The notes: generated by a model not told the origin, from the letters alone. 64,000 bases of DNA from Methylovirgula sp. 4M-Z18 (GCF_037890675.1 NZ_CP149574.1:2766874-2830873); one strand, 5' to 3'; positions 9,523 through 19,180 are shown, numbered from the stretch's first letter. Numbers and translations are program-made.

Positions 9523-11724
9523 TCACCCCTTCGCCACCGAGCGCTTCGACAGGCTCTTCGGGCTCGATTCCTTCAGCGATTTGCCGCGCCCCGACAGGCT
9601 CGGGTTGGTCATGAAATAGGAATGCGCGTTGAACGGCTCTTCGCCATCGGCCGGCGTAATGCGCTCCGACCCGCCATCCGGTAGCACGCGGTAGCTTTGC
9701 TGATTATCGATCATATTGGCGACCATGATCTGCTCGAGAACCTGCTCGTGCACAGTCGGATTCAGGATCGGCAGCAGCGTTTCGACACGGCGGTCCAAAT
9801 TGCGTGGCATCAGATCGGCCGAGGAAATGTACACGCGCGACTTGGCATGCGGCAGGCCATAACCCGCGCCGAAACAATAGATGCGCGAATGCTCCAGGAA
9901 CCGGCCGATGATCGATTTGGCGCGGATGTTTTCCGAGAGACCCGGCACGCCCGGGCGCAAACAGCAGATGCCGCGCACGACGAGCTCGATTTTGACGCCA
10001 GCATTGCTGGCGACATAAAGCGCATCGATGATTTCCGGATCGACCAGCGAATTGCATTTCAGCCAGATCGCCGCCGGCTTGTTCGCCTTGGCGAATTTGG
10101 TCTCTTCGGCAATATGGTCGAGCAGGCGCTGCTTCAGCGAGATCGGCGACACCGCCATATTCTCCAATTCCTGCGGCTCGGCATAGCCGGTGATGAAATT
10201 GAAGATGCGCGCGACATCGCGTCCGATCGAGGGATCGGCGGTGAAGAACGAAATATCGGTGTAAATGCGCGCGGTCTGCGGATGATAATTGCCGGTGCCG
10301 ACATGGCAATAGGTGACGAGCCCCGCACCCTCGCGCCGCACCGCCATCGACAATTTGCCATGCGTCTTCAGCTCGATGAAGCCGAAGACCACCTGCGCGC
10401 CGGCGCGCTCCAAATCGCGCGCCCAGCGGATATTGGCCTCTTCGTCGAAGCGTGCCTTGAGTTCGACCAGCGCCGTCACGGACTTGCCCGCCTCCGCCGC
10501 CTCGATCAGGGCGCGGATGATCGGACTGTCGCTCGACGTGCGGTAAAGCGTCTGCTTGATCGCGACCACATTGGGATCGCGCGCGGCCTGCGCCAAAAAC
10601 TGCACCACCACGTCGAACGATTCATACGGATGGTGCACGACGAGATCCTTTTGCCGGATCGCGGCAAAACACGAGCCGCCGTTGTCGCGCACACGTTCGG
10701 GGAAACGCGGATTGTAGGGCTTGAATTTCAGCTCCGGCCGGTCGAGGCCGACGAGATAGGATAATTCGTTCAACGCCAGCATGCCTTCGACAAGGAAGAT
10801 TTCGTCGGCCAAAACTTCGAGTTCTTCGGCGACGAATCCACGCAAGGCTTCCGGCATATTCGCATCCACTTCGAGGCGGATCACCGTGCCGCGGCGGCGG
10901 CGCTTCAAGGCCGTCTCGAACTGCAGCACGAGATCTTCCGCCTCTTCCTCCACCTCGATATCGCTGTCGCGAATGATGCGGAACGCGCCGGAGCCGCGCA
11001 TGTCATAGCCCGGGAAGAGCTTGTTGACGAACATCAGGATCAGCGTTTCGAGCGCGACGAAGCGCCCGCCGCCCGTGCCGAACGCATCCGGCAGTTTCAC
11101 GAAACGGTCGATCTTGGTCGGCAAGCGCACGAGTGCATTCATCCGCCGTCCATCGCTCGAATGGACGAGTTCAAGCGCCAGACTGAAACCGAGATTCGGG
11201 ATGAACGGGAACGGATGCGCCGGATCGACGGCGAGCGGCGTCAGGATCGGGAAAATATTGAGCAGGAAATGGTCCTTCAACCATTCCTGTTCGGCCTTGC
11301 TCAAGTCGCGCGGCTCGACGAGGACGATGCCGTTGCTGTGCAGGACCTGGCGCAATTCGCCCCAACGCTGCTGCTGGTCGTTCGCGAGAATCTGCACACG
11401 CTCGCCGATGCGCACGAGCTGCTCCGCCGGCGACAGGCCGTCTTCGGATGGCGTCTGCACATTGTCGCGCACCTGCGCGCGCAAGCCCGCGACGCGCACC
11501 ATGAAAAATTCGTCGAGATTGTTGGCCGAAATCGACAGGAAGCGGAGCTGTTCCAGCAACGGATGGCTGCGGTTGGAGGCCTCCTCAAGCACGCGCCGGT
11601 TGAATTCCAGCCACGACAATTCGCGGTTGATGAAGCGTTGCGGCGATGCAAACGGATCCGGCGCCATCTGCTTATCGGCATCGAGATCAAGGGTGTCGTG
11701 TTTCACCAACTCGTTCACTGCCAT
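9523..11724 (-). CDS. ppk1: Polyphosphate kinase 1
   Basis: Makes long-chain polyphosphate from ATP. The 733-residue length and domain order (N-terminal helical domain with [19 protein letters not shown] near residue 31, head domain, two C-terminal catalytic domains) match PPK1. The HVGTGNYH segment near residue 474 corresponds to the region of the autophosphorylated histidine. An AAGGAG ribosome site directly abuts the ATG and lies 6 nt before a GTG two codons downstream, so the GTG at 11718 may be the true start. A Pho-box-like direct repeat about 53 bp upstream suggests induction by phosphate starvation. Confidence 0.96.
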   Translation of the reverse strand: MAVNELVKHDTLDLDADKQMAPDPFASPQRFINRELSWLEFNRRVLEEASNRSHPLLEQLRFLSISANNLDEFFMVRVAGLRAQVRDNVQTPSEDGLSPAEQLVRIGERVQILANDQQQRWGELRQVLHSNGIVLVEPRDLSKAEQEWLKDHFLLNIFPILTPLAVDPAHPFPFIPNLGFSLALELVHSSDGRRMNALVRLPTKIDRFVKLPDAFGTGGGRFVALETLILMFVNKLFPGYDMRGSGAFRIIRDSDIEVEEEAEDLVLQFETALKRRRRGTVIRLEVDANMPEALRGFVAEELEVLADEIFLVEGMLALNELSYLVGLDRPELKFKPYNPRFPERVRDNGGSCFAAIRQKDLVVHHPYESFDVVVQFLAQAARDPNVVAIKQTLYRTSSDSPIIRALIEAAEAGKSVTALVELKARFDEEANIRWARDLERAGAQVVFGFIELKTHGKLSMAVRREGAGLVTYCHVGTGNYHPQTARIYTDISFFTADPSIGRDVARIFNFITGYAEPQELENMAVSPISLKQRLLDHIAEETKFAKANKPAAIWLKCNSLVDPEIIDALYVASNAGVKIELVVRGICCLRPGVPGLSENIRAKSIIGRFLEHSRIYCFGAGYGLPHAKSRVYISSADLMPRNLDRRVETLLPILNPTVHEQVLEQIMVANMIDNQQSYRVLPDGGSERITPADGEEPFNAHSYFMTNPSLSGRGKSLKESSPKSLSKRSVAKG

Positions 11725-11776
11725 CTCCTTGGAAAGACGCTGTAGTCATGTACCTATATGACACTAGTATAACATT

Positions 11777-11794
11777 GTGACAGCGGACTGACAG
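11777..11794 (-). promoter_or_regulatory. Pho box upstream of ppk1
   Basis: Read on the minus strand, this is CTGTCAG, a four-base spacer, then CTGTCAC: two 7-bp repeats with the 11-bp period of PhoB sites (consensus CTGTCAT-N4-CTGTCAT). Each repeat differs only at its last, least conserved base. It lies in the hdaA-ppk1 gap in the right orientation, followed by an AT-rich stretch that includes TATACT. PhoB binding is inferred from the pattern. Confidence 0.7.
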
Positions 11795-11875
11795 CATACA
11801 GCTCTATGCAACTGCGACGCAAACTTAGATCGGAATTGTGACCAACTTTTATTCGGCGGCATCGGCCTCCGACTG

Positions 11876-12562
11876 TTAGGATTCGTGCATCGCTTCCGCC
11901 GCATCGAGCCGACGCAGCACCTCTGCCGCCATCGGCCGGGTGATCGCGCGGCCGCGCGTGAGCGCTTCCTTGTCGAGGGCATCGATGACGGCGCGGGCGG
12001 CATCGAGCGAGCGCGCGATGCGAAGCGCGACATAATCGACCACCGGCGTATCGACACTCAATTGTCTGTCGTCGAACAGTTTGACCAGCACGGCTCGCAT
12101 CAAGGCCTCGTCGGGCTCATGCAATTCCACCGCAGGCGCCTGCCGCAGGCGGGAGAGAAGATCGGCGGTACGCAAGCCCCAATGGTCGGGCCGCGAACGG
12201 GCGGTCACCAGCACGAATGTGTCGTGCTCCTTGGCCAGGTTGAGCAGATGGAACAGTTCCGCCTCGGCCGCGCCGATCCTGTCGGCATCCTCGATCAGCA
12301 CGGCGCCGGGCGCGATCAGGCGCGGCAGATCCGCTTCGGCCAGCGTGGCGGCAGCCGTCCGTTCAGCGTGGGCGCGCAACGCCCAGATATGGGCAAGATG
12401 GGTCTTGCCCGATCCGCCCGGCCCCACCAGCAACAGGACGCGCGCCGCCCAATCGGGCCAGCGCAAGATCATATCGAGCGCGGCCTCATTCGATTGGGAG
12501 CGCAGAAAATCCTCGAGGCCGAAGCGCGGTTCAATCGGCAAATCAAAGGTGAGCTGGGTCAT
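11876..12562 (-). CDS. hdaA: DnaA-related regulator HdaA
   Basis: A 228-residue AAA+ protein of the DnaA/Hda family lacking the DNA-binding domain IV of DnaA. It starts with a clamp-binding-like segment (QLTFDLP). It carries Walker A GPGGSGKTH near residue 52 and Walker B VLIEDADRI. In alphaproteobacteria HdaA, with the sliding clamp, stimulates ATP hydrolysis by DnaA and so limits replication initiation. The ATG at 12562 was chosen over an upstream in-frame codon because it places QLTFDLP at the N terminus. It overlaps the end of the AI-2E family permease gene by 20 bp, implying one transcript. Confidence 0.87.
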   Translation of the reverse strand: MTQLTFDLPIEPRFGLEDFLRSQSNEAALDMILRWPDWAARVLLLVGPGGSGKTHLAHIWALRAHAERTAAATLAEADLPRLIAPGAVLIEDADRIGAAEAELFHLLNLAKEHDTFVLVTARSRPDHWGLRTADLLSRLRQAPAVELHEPDEALMRAVLVKLFDDRQLSVDTPVVDYVALRIARSLDAARAVIDALDKEALTRGRAITRPMAAEVLRRLDAAEAMHES

Positions 12563-13661
12563 GGCTGCCGGAATGCCCGCGATAGACGGGGCTTTCAAGA
12601 TAGCGCGAGACGGCGAAACGGATCAACACGCCAATGGTCGCCGCGAGCGGTACCGCGATCAGGAGGCCGGTAAAGCCGAGCAGCGACCCGAAGGCGAAAA
12701 GCGCGAACATCAGCCAGACCGGATGCAGGCCGACGGCATCGCCGACGAATTTCGGCGACAGCACATTGCCTTCGAGAAATTGGCCACTGCCGACGACGGC
12801 CAACGCCAAGAGCAACAAGGTCCAATCCGGCCAGCCCTGGACGATGGCGACGGCGGAGCCGAGCAGCAGGGCCGTCAGCGAGCCGACATAGGGCACGAAA
12901 CTCAGAACGCCGGCGGATACGCCGATCAGGAAACCGAAATTCAAGCCGATGACCGAGAAGCCGATGCCGTACCACAGGCCTAAGAACAAGCAGACCAGCG
13001 ATTGCCCGCGGATGAAGCCAGACAGGGCGGTGTTGATATCGTTGCACAATTGATGAATCGTCGCGCGGTGGTCGCGCGGCAGGCAATCGTCGATGGTCTT
13101 GATCATGTGATCCCAGTCGAGCAGGATGTAGAAGGCGACGACCGGGGTCACGATGAACAGCGAGATCAACCCGACCACCGCCGCGCCGCCGGTGACGAGC
13201 GAGGTCGCGAAGGCGCCGAGCCATTTGGCCGCCTGGCTGGTGAAATCGCCGATGTAGCGCTGTATCTCATCCGGCGAAATCGCATTGGCGAAACCGAACT
13301 TCTTCAGAAACTCGCCGCCCAGGAGATCGGTCAGTTTGCCGCCCTCGTTGGAGGCGAGCGCTTGCAGGCGCACGGCATAATCCGGCATGCGGTCGATGAA
13401 AGCGGACAGCTGATGGGCGAGGATCGGCAGCACGAGAATGAACGCCAGGACGACGACGATGGTGAACAGCAGCAGCATCACCAGGGTCGCGCCGAGACGG
13501 TTCAGGCCGAGCCTCTGCAGCCGCGTCACGATCGGATCGAGCAGATAGCCGAGCACGAGGCCCGCGGCAAAGGGGGTCAGCACTCCGTGCAGAATATAGA
13601 CCAGCAACACCGCGATCCCGAGTGCGGTGAGCCAGAAGATGATCTGACGCTGGCTAATCAT
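12543..13661 (-). CDS. AI-2E family transporter (PerM/YdgG-like)
   Basis: A 372-residue integral membrane protein with about seven hydrophobic segments and a large loop after the second, the layout of the PerM/AI-2E exporter family. The C-terminal half shows the family pattern (FVPYVGSLTALL, then EGNVLSPKFVGDAVGLHPVW). The ATG at 13661 has an AAGGA site 9 nt upstream and is preferred to a TTG three codons earlier. It is followed by hdaA with a short overlap, a gene order common in Rhizobiales. The transported substrate is unknown; AI-2 export should not be assumed. Confidence 0.85.
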   Translation of the reverse strand: MISQRQIIFWLTALGIAVLLVYILHGVLTPFAAGLVLGYLLDPIVTRLQRLGLNRLGATLVMLLLFTIVVVLAFILVLPILAHQLSAFIDRMPDYAVRLQALASNEGGKLTDLLGGEFLKKFGFANAISPDEIQRYIGDFTSQAAKWLGAFATSLVTGGAAVVGLISLFIVTPVVAFYILLDWDHMIKTIDDCLPRDHRATIHQLCNDINTALSGFIRGQSLVCLFLGLWYGIGFSVIGLNFGFLIGVSAGVLSFVPYVGSLTALLLGSAVAIVQGWPDWTLLLLALAVVGSGQFLEGNVLSPKFVGDAVGLHPVWLMFALFAFGSLLGFTGLLIAVPLAATIGVLIRFAVSRYLESPVYRGHSGSHDPAHL

Positions 13662-13796
13662 GCGGCGCAATCCTTATTGAAATATCCGCTTCCTATCCCA
13701 ATGTCTCATGACAGGCGCAAGAGCGGCAAATATCGGATGTAAAATCAATAGATTAAACGAAGCGCCCGCGGACGCTGAGGCGCGGTATCGCCCGCA

Positions 13797-14321
13797 TCAA
13801 GCCACGTCTCCCTTCAGATCGCGGCTCATCACGATCGTTTCGGCGCGGCAGGCCGGGATCATGTCGACGAAGGAAAAGCGCAAATCCCGGAAGCCCAGTT
13901 TGCGGTAGAAGCGATAGGCATGGGTGCTGGTCTTCAGCACGTGCAATTCCAGCCGGCGGCAGCCGACGACGTCGGCGCACACCCGTTCGATCAGCTGCGA
14001 TCCGAGGCCAAGCCGTTGAAAAGACGGATGAACATACATGCCCCAGAGATAGGCGAGCGGCGGCCGTTCGCGATAGATGACCGTGCCGACGATCCCCGGT
14101 TCGCCTTCAATGACGAGCGCGATGTCAGATTTGTGCGGCAGCAGGCCGGCAAGATCGTGCGAGCCGAGCGCGTCGACCATGTCGCCGACGACCCGCTCGC
14201 CGAACACCGGCTCGTAAGTCGCCCACCAGGCGGCCGACAGAACCTCCCGCATCGCCGGGAAATCGGCGCTGGACGCCGCGCGGACCGACCAGATCGTCTC
14301 GGGATGTACCGCCGCCGTCAC
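13797..14321 (-). CDS. GNAT family N-acetyltransferase
   Basis: A 174-residue protein with a GNAT fold. The acetyl-CoA binding loop is visible as SFQRLGLGSQLIE, preceded by the beta-strand LWGMYVHP, and the C-terminal part (YRFYRKLGFRD) is the classical end of the domain. Acceptor unknown. The start is a GTG that overlaps the stop of the upstream CDP-alcohol transferase (GTGA), so it is translationally coupled to it. Confidence 0.8.
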   Translation of the reverse strand: MTAAVHPETIWSVRAASSADFPAMREVLSAAWWATYEPVFGERVVGDMVDALGSHDLAGLLPHKSDIALVIEGEPGIVGTVIYRERPPLAYLWGMYVHPSFQRLGLGSQLIERVCADVVGCRRLELHVLKTSTHAYRFYRKLGFRDLRFSFVDMIPACRAETIVMSRDLKGDVA

Positions 14322-14872
14322 ATCACCCCCATGTGTTTAAGCCATTGCGCAAAATAGACACCGGCGGAAGCCACTGTCAAAGCCGCGACCGTATAGATCG
14401 ACCAATCGAACCAGGCCCCAAGATCAATACCGAAGGCCTTGGCCGCCAGGACCGACGCCGCAAAGACGATTTGTGCCGTGGTGTTCAGCTTGGAGACGAT
14501 GAGCGGGCGGATCTGCACCGGCTGGTCAAGCAGCCAGGAGATGACCACAGCCCCGACGATCATGACATCGCGCGACACAGCCAGAATCGCGATCCACGGC
14601 GGCAGCACGCCGATCACCGCCAGGGTCACATAGATGGAGACAAGCAGCGCTTTGTCGGCCACCGGATCGAGATAGGCGCCGAGTTCGGTGCGCAGATCGA
14701 AGCGCTTGGCCAGGAACCCGTCGACCCCATCCGAGATGCCTGCGATCAGGAAAATGGCGAAGGCTTCGACCCAGCGCTGCGCGACGATCATGTCGACGAT
14801 CAGCGGCACCAGGACGAGGCGCCCGAGCGTGATGAGATTGGGGAGAGCCGAAAACAGGGCGTAAAGGGTCAT
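14318..14872 (-). CDS. CDP-alcohol phosphatidyltransferase family protein (PgsA-like)
   Basis: A 184-residue membrane protein with about five to six hydrophobic helices. The CDP-alcohol phosphotransferase motif is seen as DGVDGFLAKRF followed by LGAYLDPVADK, carrying the metal-binding aspartates. The family transfers phosphatidyl groups from CDP-diacylglycerol to an alcohol such as glycerol-3-phosphate. A second pgsA-type gene at this position is common in rhizobia, so it may make phosphatidylglycerol phosphate or cardiolipin. It is transcribed divergently from purM across a 195-bp gap. Confidence 0.82.
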   Translation of the reverse strand: MTLYALFSALPNLITLGRLVLVPLIVDMIVAQRWVEAFAIFLIAGISDGVDGFLAKRFDLRTELGAYLDPVADKALLVSIYVTLAVIGVLPPWIAILAVSRDVMIVGAVVISWLLDQPVQIRPLIVSKLNTTAQIVFAASVLAAKAFGIDLGAWFDWSIYTVAALTVASAGVYFAQWLKHMGVM

Positions 14873-14892
14873 GCGGACGCATAAATTGAGAG

Positions 14893-14925
14893 TTAACCGG
14901 CTCTATATGGAGCCGATTCGGTTAA
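14893..14925. promoter_or_regulatory. Nested palindrome in the pgsA-like/purM divergent promoter
   Basis: Outer arms TTAACCG (14893-14899) and CGGTTAA (14919-14925) enclose an inner GGCTC/GAGCC stem (899-903 and 910-914 of the same block). The near-symmetric 33-bp site lies between the divergent start codons. It could be an operator or an RNA hairpin in the purM leader. No known binding consensus was recognised. Confidence 0.4.
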
Positions 14926-15067
14926 ATAGTATGCAAAATTGCGGCTTTTTGCCCTGCACATCGTGCTCCCTTTCTCCTGTGCGAAAGCGCGGCATAACGG
15001 TTTTCCCCGGATTCACTTGCCAGAGCGTTACGTTTATTGCACATCGCAAGGCCAGAAAGGTTCCCCC

Positions 15068-16141
15068 ATGTCTGCCTCCGAACCCAAGAAAAACCGCCTG
15101 ACCTATGCCGACGCCGGCGTCGACATCGACGCGGGCAATACCATGGTCGATCAGATCAAACCGCTGGTGCGCGCGACGCGCCGGCCCGGTGCGGATGCGG
15201 AAATCGGCGGATTCGGCGGCCTGTTCGATCTCAAGGCCGCCGGCTTTACCGATCCGATCCTGGTCGCCGCCAATGACGGGGTCGGCACCAAGGTCAAGAT
15301 CGCGATCGACAGCGGCATTCACCACACGGTCGGCATCGATCTCGTCGCCATGTGCGTGAACGACCTCGTCGTTCAGGGTGCAGAACCGCTGTTCTTTCTG
15401 GATTATTACGCCACCGGCAAATTGGAGCCCAAGGCCGGCGTCGATATCGTCCGCGGCATTGCCGAGGGCTGCCGGCAGGCGGGCTGTGCCCTGATCGGCG
15501 GCGAGACCGCGGAAATGCCCGGCCTTTACGCCGAAAAAGATTACGATCTTGCCGGCTTTTCGGTCGGCGCGGCAGAGCGCGGCAAGCTGCTGCCGAAGGG
15601 TGAGGTTGCCGCGGGCGACGTGGTGTTCGGCCTGCCCTCGTCGGGCGTGCATTCCAATGGCTTCTCGCTGGTGCGTAAGATCGTCGCGCTCTCCGGCCTC
15701 GGCTGGCGTGACCCAGCCCCCTTCGCGCCCGGCAAGACCCTGGCCGAGGCGCTGCTGGAGCCGACGCGGATCTATGTAAAGTCTCTGCTACAGGCCCTCA
15801 AAGCGACCGATGGCATCGTCGCGCTCGCCCATATCACCGGCGGCGGCTTCCCCGACAATATCCCGCGCGTGTTGCCCGAGGGACGCGGCGTCGCGCTCGA
15901 TCTCAACGCCATAACCGTTCCGCCCGTCTTCTGCTGGCTGGCACAAACCGGCGGCGTCGCCATGCATGAAATGCTGCGCACGTTCAATTGCGGCATCGGC
16001 ATGATCGTCGTCGCCGAAGCGGGCAAGGCCAATGAGGTGGAGGCTGCCCTGCGGCAGGCCGGCGAAGCGCCGGCGCGGCTCGGCCGCGTCACCGTGACTG
16101 ACGGCGCGCAAGTGACTTACGAGGGTGCGCTTGCGCTTTAA
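15068..16141 (+). CDS. purM: Phosphoribosylformylglycinamidine cyclo-ligase
   Basis: Fifth step of purine synthesis: converts FGAM to AIR with ATP. The 357-residue product has the PurM pattern: [13 protein letters not shown] near the N terminus, the ATP/Mg region [13 protein letters not shown] and the glycine-rich [10 protein letters not shown]. The ATG at 15068 was chosen because homology starts there and a GAAAGG site precedes it; the frame is open further upstream but codes for nothing family-like. purN follows 46 bp downstream and must be co-transcribed. Confidence 0.96.
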   Translation: MSASEPKKNRLTYADAGVDIDAGNTMVDQIKPLVRATRRPGADAEIGGFGGLFDLKAAGFTDPILVAANDGVGTKVKIAIDSGIHHTVGIDLVAMCVNDLVVQGAEPLFFLDYYATGKLEPKAGVDIVRGIAEGCRQAGCALIGGETAEMPGLYAEKDYDLAGFSVGAAERGKLLPKGEVAAGDVVFGLPSSGVHSNGFSLVRKIVALSGLGWRDPAPFAPGKTLAEALLEPTRIYVKSLLQALKATDGIVALAHITGGGFPDNIPRVLPEGRGVALDLNAITVPPVFCWLAQTGGVAMHEMLRTFNCGIGMIVVAEAGKANEVEAALRQAGEAPARLGRVTVTDGAQVTYEGALAL

Positions 16142-16187
16142 AACGACCTAAGGCAACTCCGATCATTCCAACCATTCGCGGCATTCG

Positions 16188-16832
16188 ATGACCCAACGCC
16201 TGCGCACCGCCGTCTTCATCTCGGGCCGCGGCTCGAATATGCAATCGCTGATTCTGGCGGCGCGCGCGCCGGACTTTCCGGCCGAGATCGCGCTCGTTCT
16301 GTCGAACCGGCCGGATGCGGCGGGCTTGCGCTTCGCGGCCGACCATGGCATCGCGACCGCCGCCGTCGATCACAAGATCTACGCTGGGCGCGAAGCTTTC
16401 GAGGCTTCCGTGCAAGCGCTGCTCGACGTGCATCGGATCGAGCTCATCTGCCTCGCCGGTTTCATGCGCCTGCTCACCGCCGGTTTCGTCGCGCGCTGGC
16501 AGAACCGCATGATCAACATCCACCCTGCCCTGCTGCCGGCTTACAGAGGTCTGCACACGCATGAGCGCGCGCTGCAGGACGGCGTGAAGATTCACGGCTG
16601 CACCGTGCATTTCGTCGTGCCAGCGATGGACGAAGGCCCGATCATCGCCCAGGCCGCGGTGCCGGTGCTCGACGAGGATACGCCGGACAGTCTCGGCAAG
16701 CGCGTCCTTGAGCAAGAGCACAAGATCTATCCGCTGGCGCTGCAGCTTGTCGCGCAAGGGCGGCTCACAATTGACGGCAACCGGGTGAAGTCAGGGAGCG
16801 GGGCGAGTGTGGCACCGCTGATCGTGTCGTAA
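16188..16832 (+). CDS. purN: Phosphoribosylglycinamide formyltransferase
   Basis: Transfers the formyl group of 10-formyl-THF to GAR in purine synthesis. The 214-residue protein has the phosphate loop ISGRGSN at the N terminus. The catalytic Asn and His are in NIHPALLPAYRG, and the catalytic Asp in VPAMDEGPII. It lies directly after purM on the same strand. The last ~15 residues are variable, as usual. Confidence 0.96.
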   Translation: MTQRLRTAVFISGRGSNMQSLILAARAPDFPAEIALVLSNRPDAAGLRFAADHGIATAAVDHKIYAGREAFEASVQALLDVHRIELICLAGFMRLLTAGFVARWQNRMINIHPALLPAYRGLHTHERALQDGVKIHGCTVHFVVPAMDEGPIIAQAAVPVLDEDTPDSLGKRVLEQEHKIYPLALQLVAQGRLTIDGNRVKSGSGASVAPLIVS

Positions 16833-16877
16833 AAGCCCTATTGTCCGCGATCATCGCGCAAATGTTCTCTGACAGCC

Positions 16878-16900
16878 ATGGCTCAAGCCCGGGATGACAT
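16878..16900. repeat. Third copy of the CCCGGG-type intergenic palindrome
   Basis: This segment downstream of purN (GGCTCAAGCCCGGGATGAC at its core) matches the arm of the element at 9359-9484 in reverse orientation. It could help terminate purMN transcription. Confidence 0.45.
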
Positions 16901-16946
16901 CGGGGCCTTCATGCAGTGCGATACTTACGCCTGCGGCCCAAGCCCT

Positions 16947-18140
16947 TCATGCGCGGAGCCAGTTTTTCACGCCGCGTAGCGGCGCGGTCACGCGCCAGGA
17001 TGTCGATTGCAACACCGACTGCATCTCGCGATTCAACTGCTGCCACTCGTTGTCGAATTCCTGCGCCAACATGCCGTCGGGCGCGGCATAGTTCGCGAGC
17101 GCGCCGGCGTAGAACATGTAGCGCTCATATTCGTCGAGCAGTTCGCCAAGCGCCTTCTGCACGAAAGCGCGCCCCGCCGCAGACGGTGCGTGCGCAAGGA
17201 TGTCGTCGACCATTGCGCTCAGACGCGTCGAAACCGATTCCACTGAACCGAGCGGCGTGAACGAGAAGGCGATGGATTTCTTCACATCGGCAAAATCGAT
17301 GTTCACGCCGGATTTGTCGACGATCTGCCCCTCGACCGCACGGCGATAGGAGCGGTCGCACTCCAGCGCATTCACATCGATCACCATGTCGGCGGCTTCG
17401 GCCACCTGGGCATAGAGGTAGAGATGCAGGAGAACGAAACAATAGAAATAATTGGCGTCGGTGAGCGACGGCCTGCCAAGCGGAAATATCTGGCGCAGCA
17501 GCTTGAAAAAGCGGTCCTCCGGACTGCTCTCGATCGTGCGCTTGATCGTCTCCATGAAGTATGGATTGTGATGGGCCAATTGCTCGCTGTATGAGCACCA
17601 TTGCTGGAAGAGGTTGCGGTACAGCACGATATGCAACCCGGGAAAATCAGCCTTGATCGCGATCACGCGGCCCAGGCTGCGCGTATCAGCTAGCACCGGC
17701 GTTCTAGCAAGATTCTGCGCGTGATCGATCAGCATGCGCACGTAAGTCCTCTCGTCCGACGTCAAAGACCCGGTAAAGCCGCCCTGCGGCACGAAGTTCT
17801 CGAATGCCATGGCGGGCGTAAAATGGGCGACACCGCCTTCGCTCTGAATGAGCGGTTCGAACTCCTCAAAATACGGCGCGCCATCGGGATGTTTCGAATG
17901 CCACGTGCGCGCCGTCAGTTCGGCGCAATTGGCCCGTGTCAGAGTGGCGAGAATCTCGTGGAAGATTTCATGGTAGGCAAGCACATCGTCCATGCGGCGA
18001 AACCGCGACCACACCCAGGTGCTGGAGGCGCGAAAGCTCGAATGCAGGAAGATCGCTTCAAGGCTGTTGCGCCGCTCGGCAGAAACACGGCATGGAGCGC
18101 TCGCATCGAAAGCTTGAGCGGAAGACATGGCTTGAAGCAT
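16947..18140 (-). CDS. Sulfotransferase-like protein
   Basis: A 397-residue protein whose N-terminal FLHSSFRASSTWVW (near residue 31) resembles the 5'-phosphosulfate-binding loop of PAPS-dependent sulfotransferases. A later segment around residues 155-180 (PVLADTRSLGR, IVLYRN) matches the family's second strand. The C-terminal STSWRVTAPLR is a tail often seen in glycosyltransferase-type proteins of surface-glycan clusters. The likely role is sulfation or another modification of a cell-surface glycan. The gene is flanked by unrelated housekeeping genes. An ATG four codons later (18128) is an alternative start. Catalytic competence is not certain. Confidence 0.6.
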   Translation of the reverse strand: MLQAMSSAQAFDASAPCRVSAERRNSLEAIFLHSSFRASSTWVWSRFRRMDDVLAYHEIFHEILATLTRANCAELTARTWHSKHPDGAPYFEEFEPLIQSEGGVAHFTPAMAFENFVPQGGFTGSLTSDERTYVRMLIDHAQNLARTPVLADTRSLGRVIAIKADFPGLHIVLYRNLFQQWCSYSEQLAHHNPYFMETIKRTIESSPEDRFFKLLRQIFPLGRPSLTDANYFYCFVLLHLYLYAQVAEAADMVIDVNALECDRSYRRAVEGQIVDKSGVNIDFADVKKSIAFSFTPLGSVESVSTRLSAMVDDILAHAPSAAGRAFVQKALGELLDEYERYMFYAGALANYAAPDGMLAQEFDNEWQQLNREMQSVLQSTSWRVTAPLRGVKNWLRA

Positions 18141-18326
18141 CTAATCGGTCCTTGAGATGCCTCAGATATGCGCGCCGAAACGCCTTAATACAAATGAAGT
18201 TTTCTTAATTCTGCGACAATAGTTTTGACACAAAAATGAACGATTTTTTAACTATAGAATAGTATAGATTGCTTCAAATTTGTCGCGACCTCCAAATATT
18301 GCGGCCGCACGATACGGTGCGCGAAT

Positions 18327-19016
18327 TCACCCCCCGCTGTCGGACATGATCCGTTTCCAATCGCGCAGCAAGGCTGTGCGGCGGCGCGGATAACGTTCGC
18401 GCAATTCGCTCATTTCCAAAATCCGATCGGTGCGGAAATGCCGAATATCGTTGCGCAACTCGCACCACGCCGCAACCATGCGCACGCGGTCGAGATAGGC
18501 GAGCGCGAAGGGCCAAATCGCGCGGGTGGTTTCCTCGCCCGCCTGGTCGGTGTAGCGGATCTGCACTTTGCGCTCTTCGCGAATCGCTTGGCGCACAAGG
18601 CTTTCATCGATCAGCGCCGCCTGCCTTTTGCCGAAATCCGGCGCGAAGAAGGCGCCGTCGGCGATGAGCGGCTTCAATTTTTCCGGCACCACCGCGGTCA
18701 GCTTGGCGATGACGCTGTCGGCCGACGTCGCAAGGCGCGGATCGCCGCGTTCCGCGACGAATTGCATGCCCAGAATAATCGCCTCGATTTCGTCGACCGA
18801 GAACATCAGCGGCGGCAGATCGAAGCCGGGATCGAGCACATAGCCGATGCCCGCCTCACCGCGCACCGGCACGCCATTGACGCTGAGCGCCTGCATGTCG
18901 CGGTAGACCGTACGCAGCGACACCTGCATGTCCTCGGCCATCGCCTCGGCCGTCACCGGCCGGCGGTGCCGCCGCAAATATTCCACGAGATTGAAAAGCC
19001 GTTCCGCGCGCCGCAC
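18327..19016 (-). CDS. HTH and WYL domain transcriptional regulator (YafY family)
   Basis: About 229 residues: an N-terminal winged HTH (RRAERLFNLVEYLRRHRRPVT, then VSLRTVYRDM) and a C-terminal WYL domain (VQIRYTDQAGEETTRAIWPFAL) that in other members senses small ligands or nucleic acid. The start is placed at a GTG (19016) with AAGGA 10 nt upstream, matching the usual N terminus of the family; a TTG at 19061 is also in frame but lies inside an inverted repeat. It is divergent from a GST gene, and regulators of this type often control the divergent neighbour. That pairing is inference. Confidence 0.85.
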   Translation of the reverse strand: MRRAERLFNLVEYLRRHRRPVTAEAMAEDMQVSLRTVYRDMQALSVNGVPVRGEAGIGYVLDPGFDLPPLMFSVDEIEAIILGMQFVAERGDPRLATSADSVIAKLTAVVPEKLKPLIADGAFFAPDFGKRQAALIDESLVRQAIREERKVQIRYTDQAGEETTRAIWPFALAYLDRVRMVAAWCELRNDIRHFRTDRILEMSELRERYPRRRTALLRDWKRIMSDSGG

Positions 19017-19056
19017 GTTTCTAAGTTCCTTGGCCACAACGATCGCTTGAATTAAT

Positions 19057-19166
19057 ACCAACGGTCACGAAGAGTGACCGTTGGTTCCTTTCTTCATTTT
19101 TCGCCTTTTCAAGGCGATAGCGAAAAATGAAGAGCGGTCCAAAGGTCGCTTCTCGCGACCTTTGGT
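19057..19166. repeat. Three consecutive perfect inverted repeats
   Basis: Three hairpins lie head to tail between the WYL regulator and the GST gene. The first has 12-bp arms at 19057-19068 and 19074-19085. The second has 13-bp arms at 19092-19104 and 19120-19132. The third has 11-bp arms at 19139-19149 and 19155-19165. The first and third resemble each other (ACCAACGGTCAC against TCCAAAGGTCGC). They may be a palindromic intergenic repeat cluster or binding sites for the adjacent regulator. Confidence 0.7.
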
Positions 19167-19180
19167 ATAAGCTCATTGTG

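Noticed and set aside
9697-10764. Plus-strand frame opposite ppk1 (355 codons)
   Set aside because: Antisense to a strongly conserved PPK1; no ribosome site or recognisable domain.
18210-18236. Pho-box-like repeats upstream of the sulfotransferase-like gene
   Set aside because: The two TGTC cores are 12 bp apart rather than 11 and the half-sites are poor.
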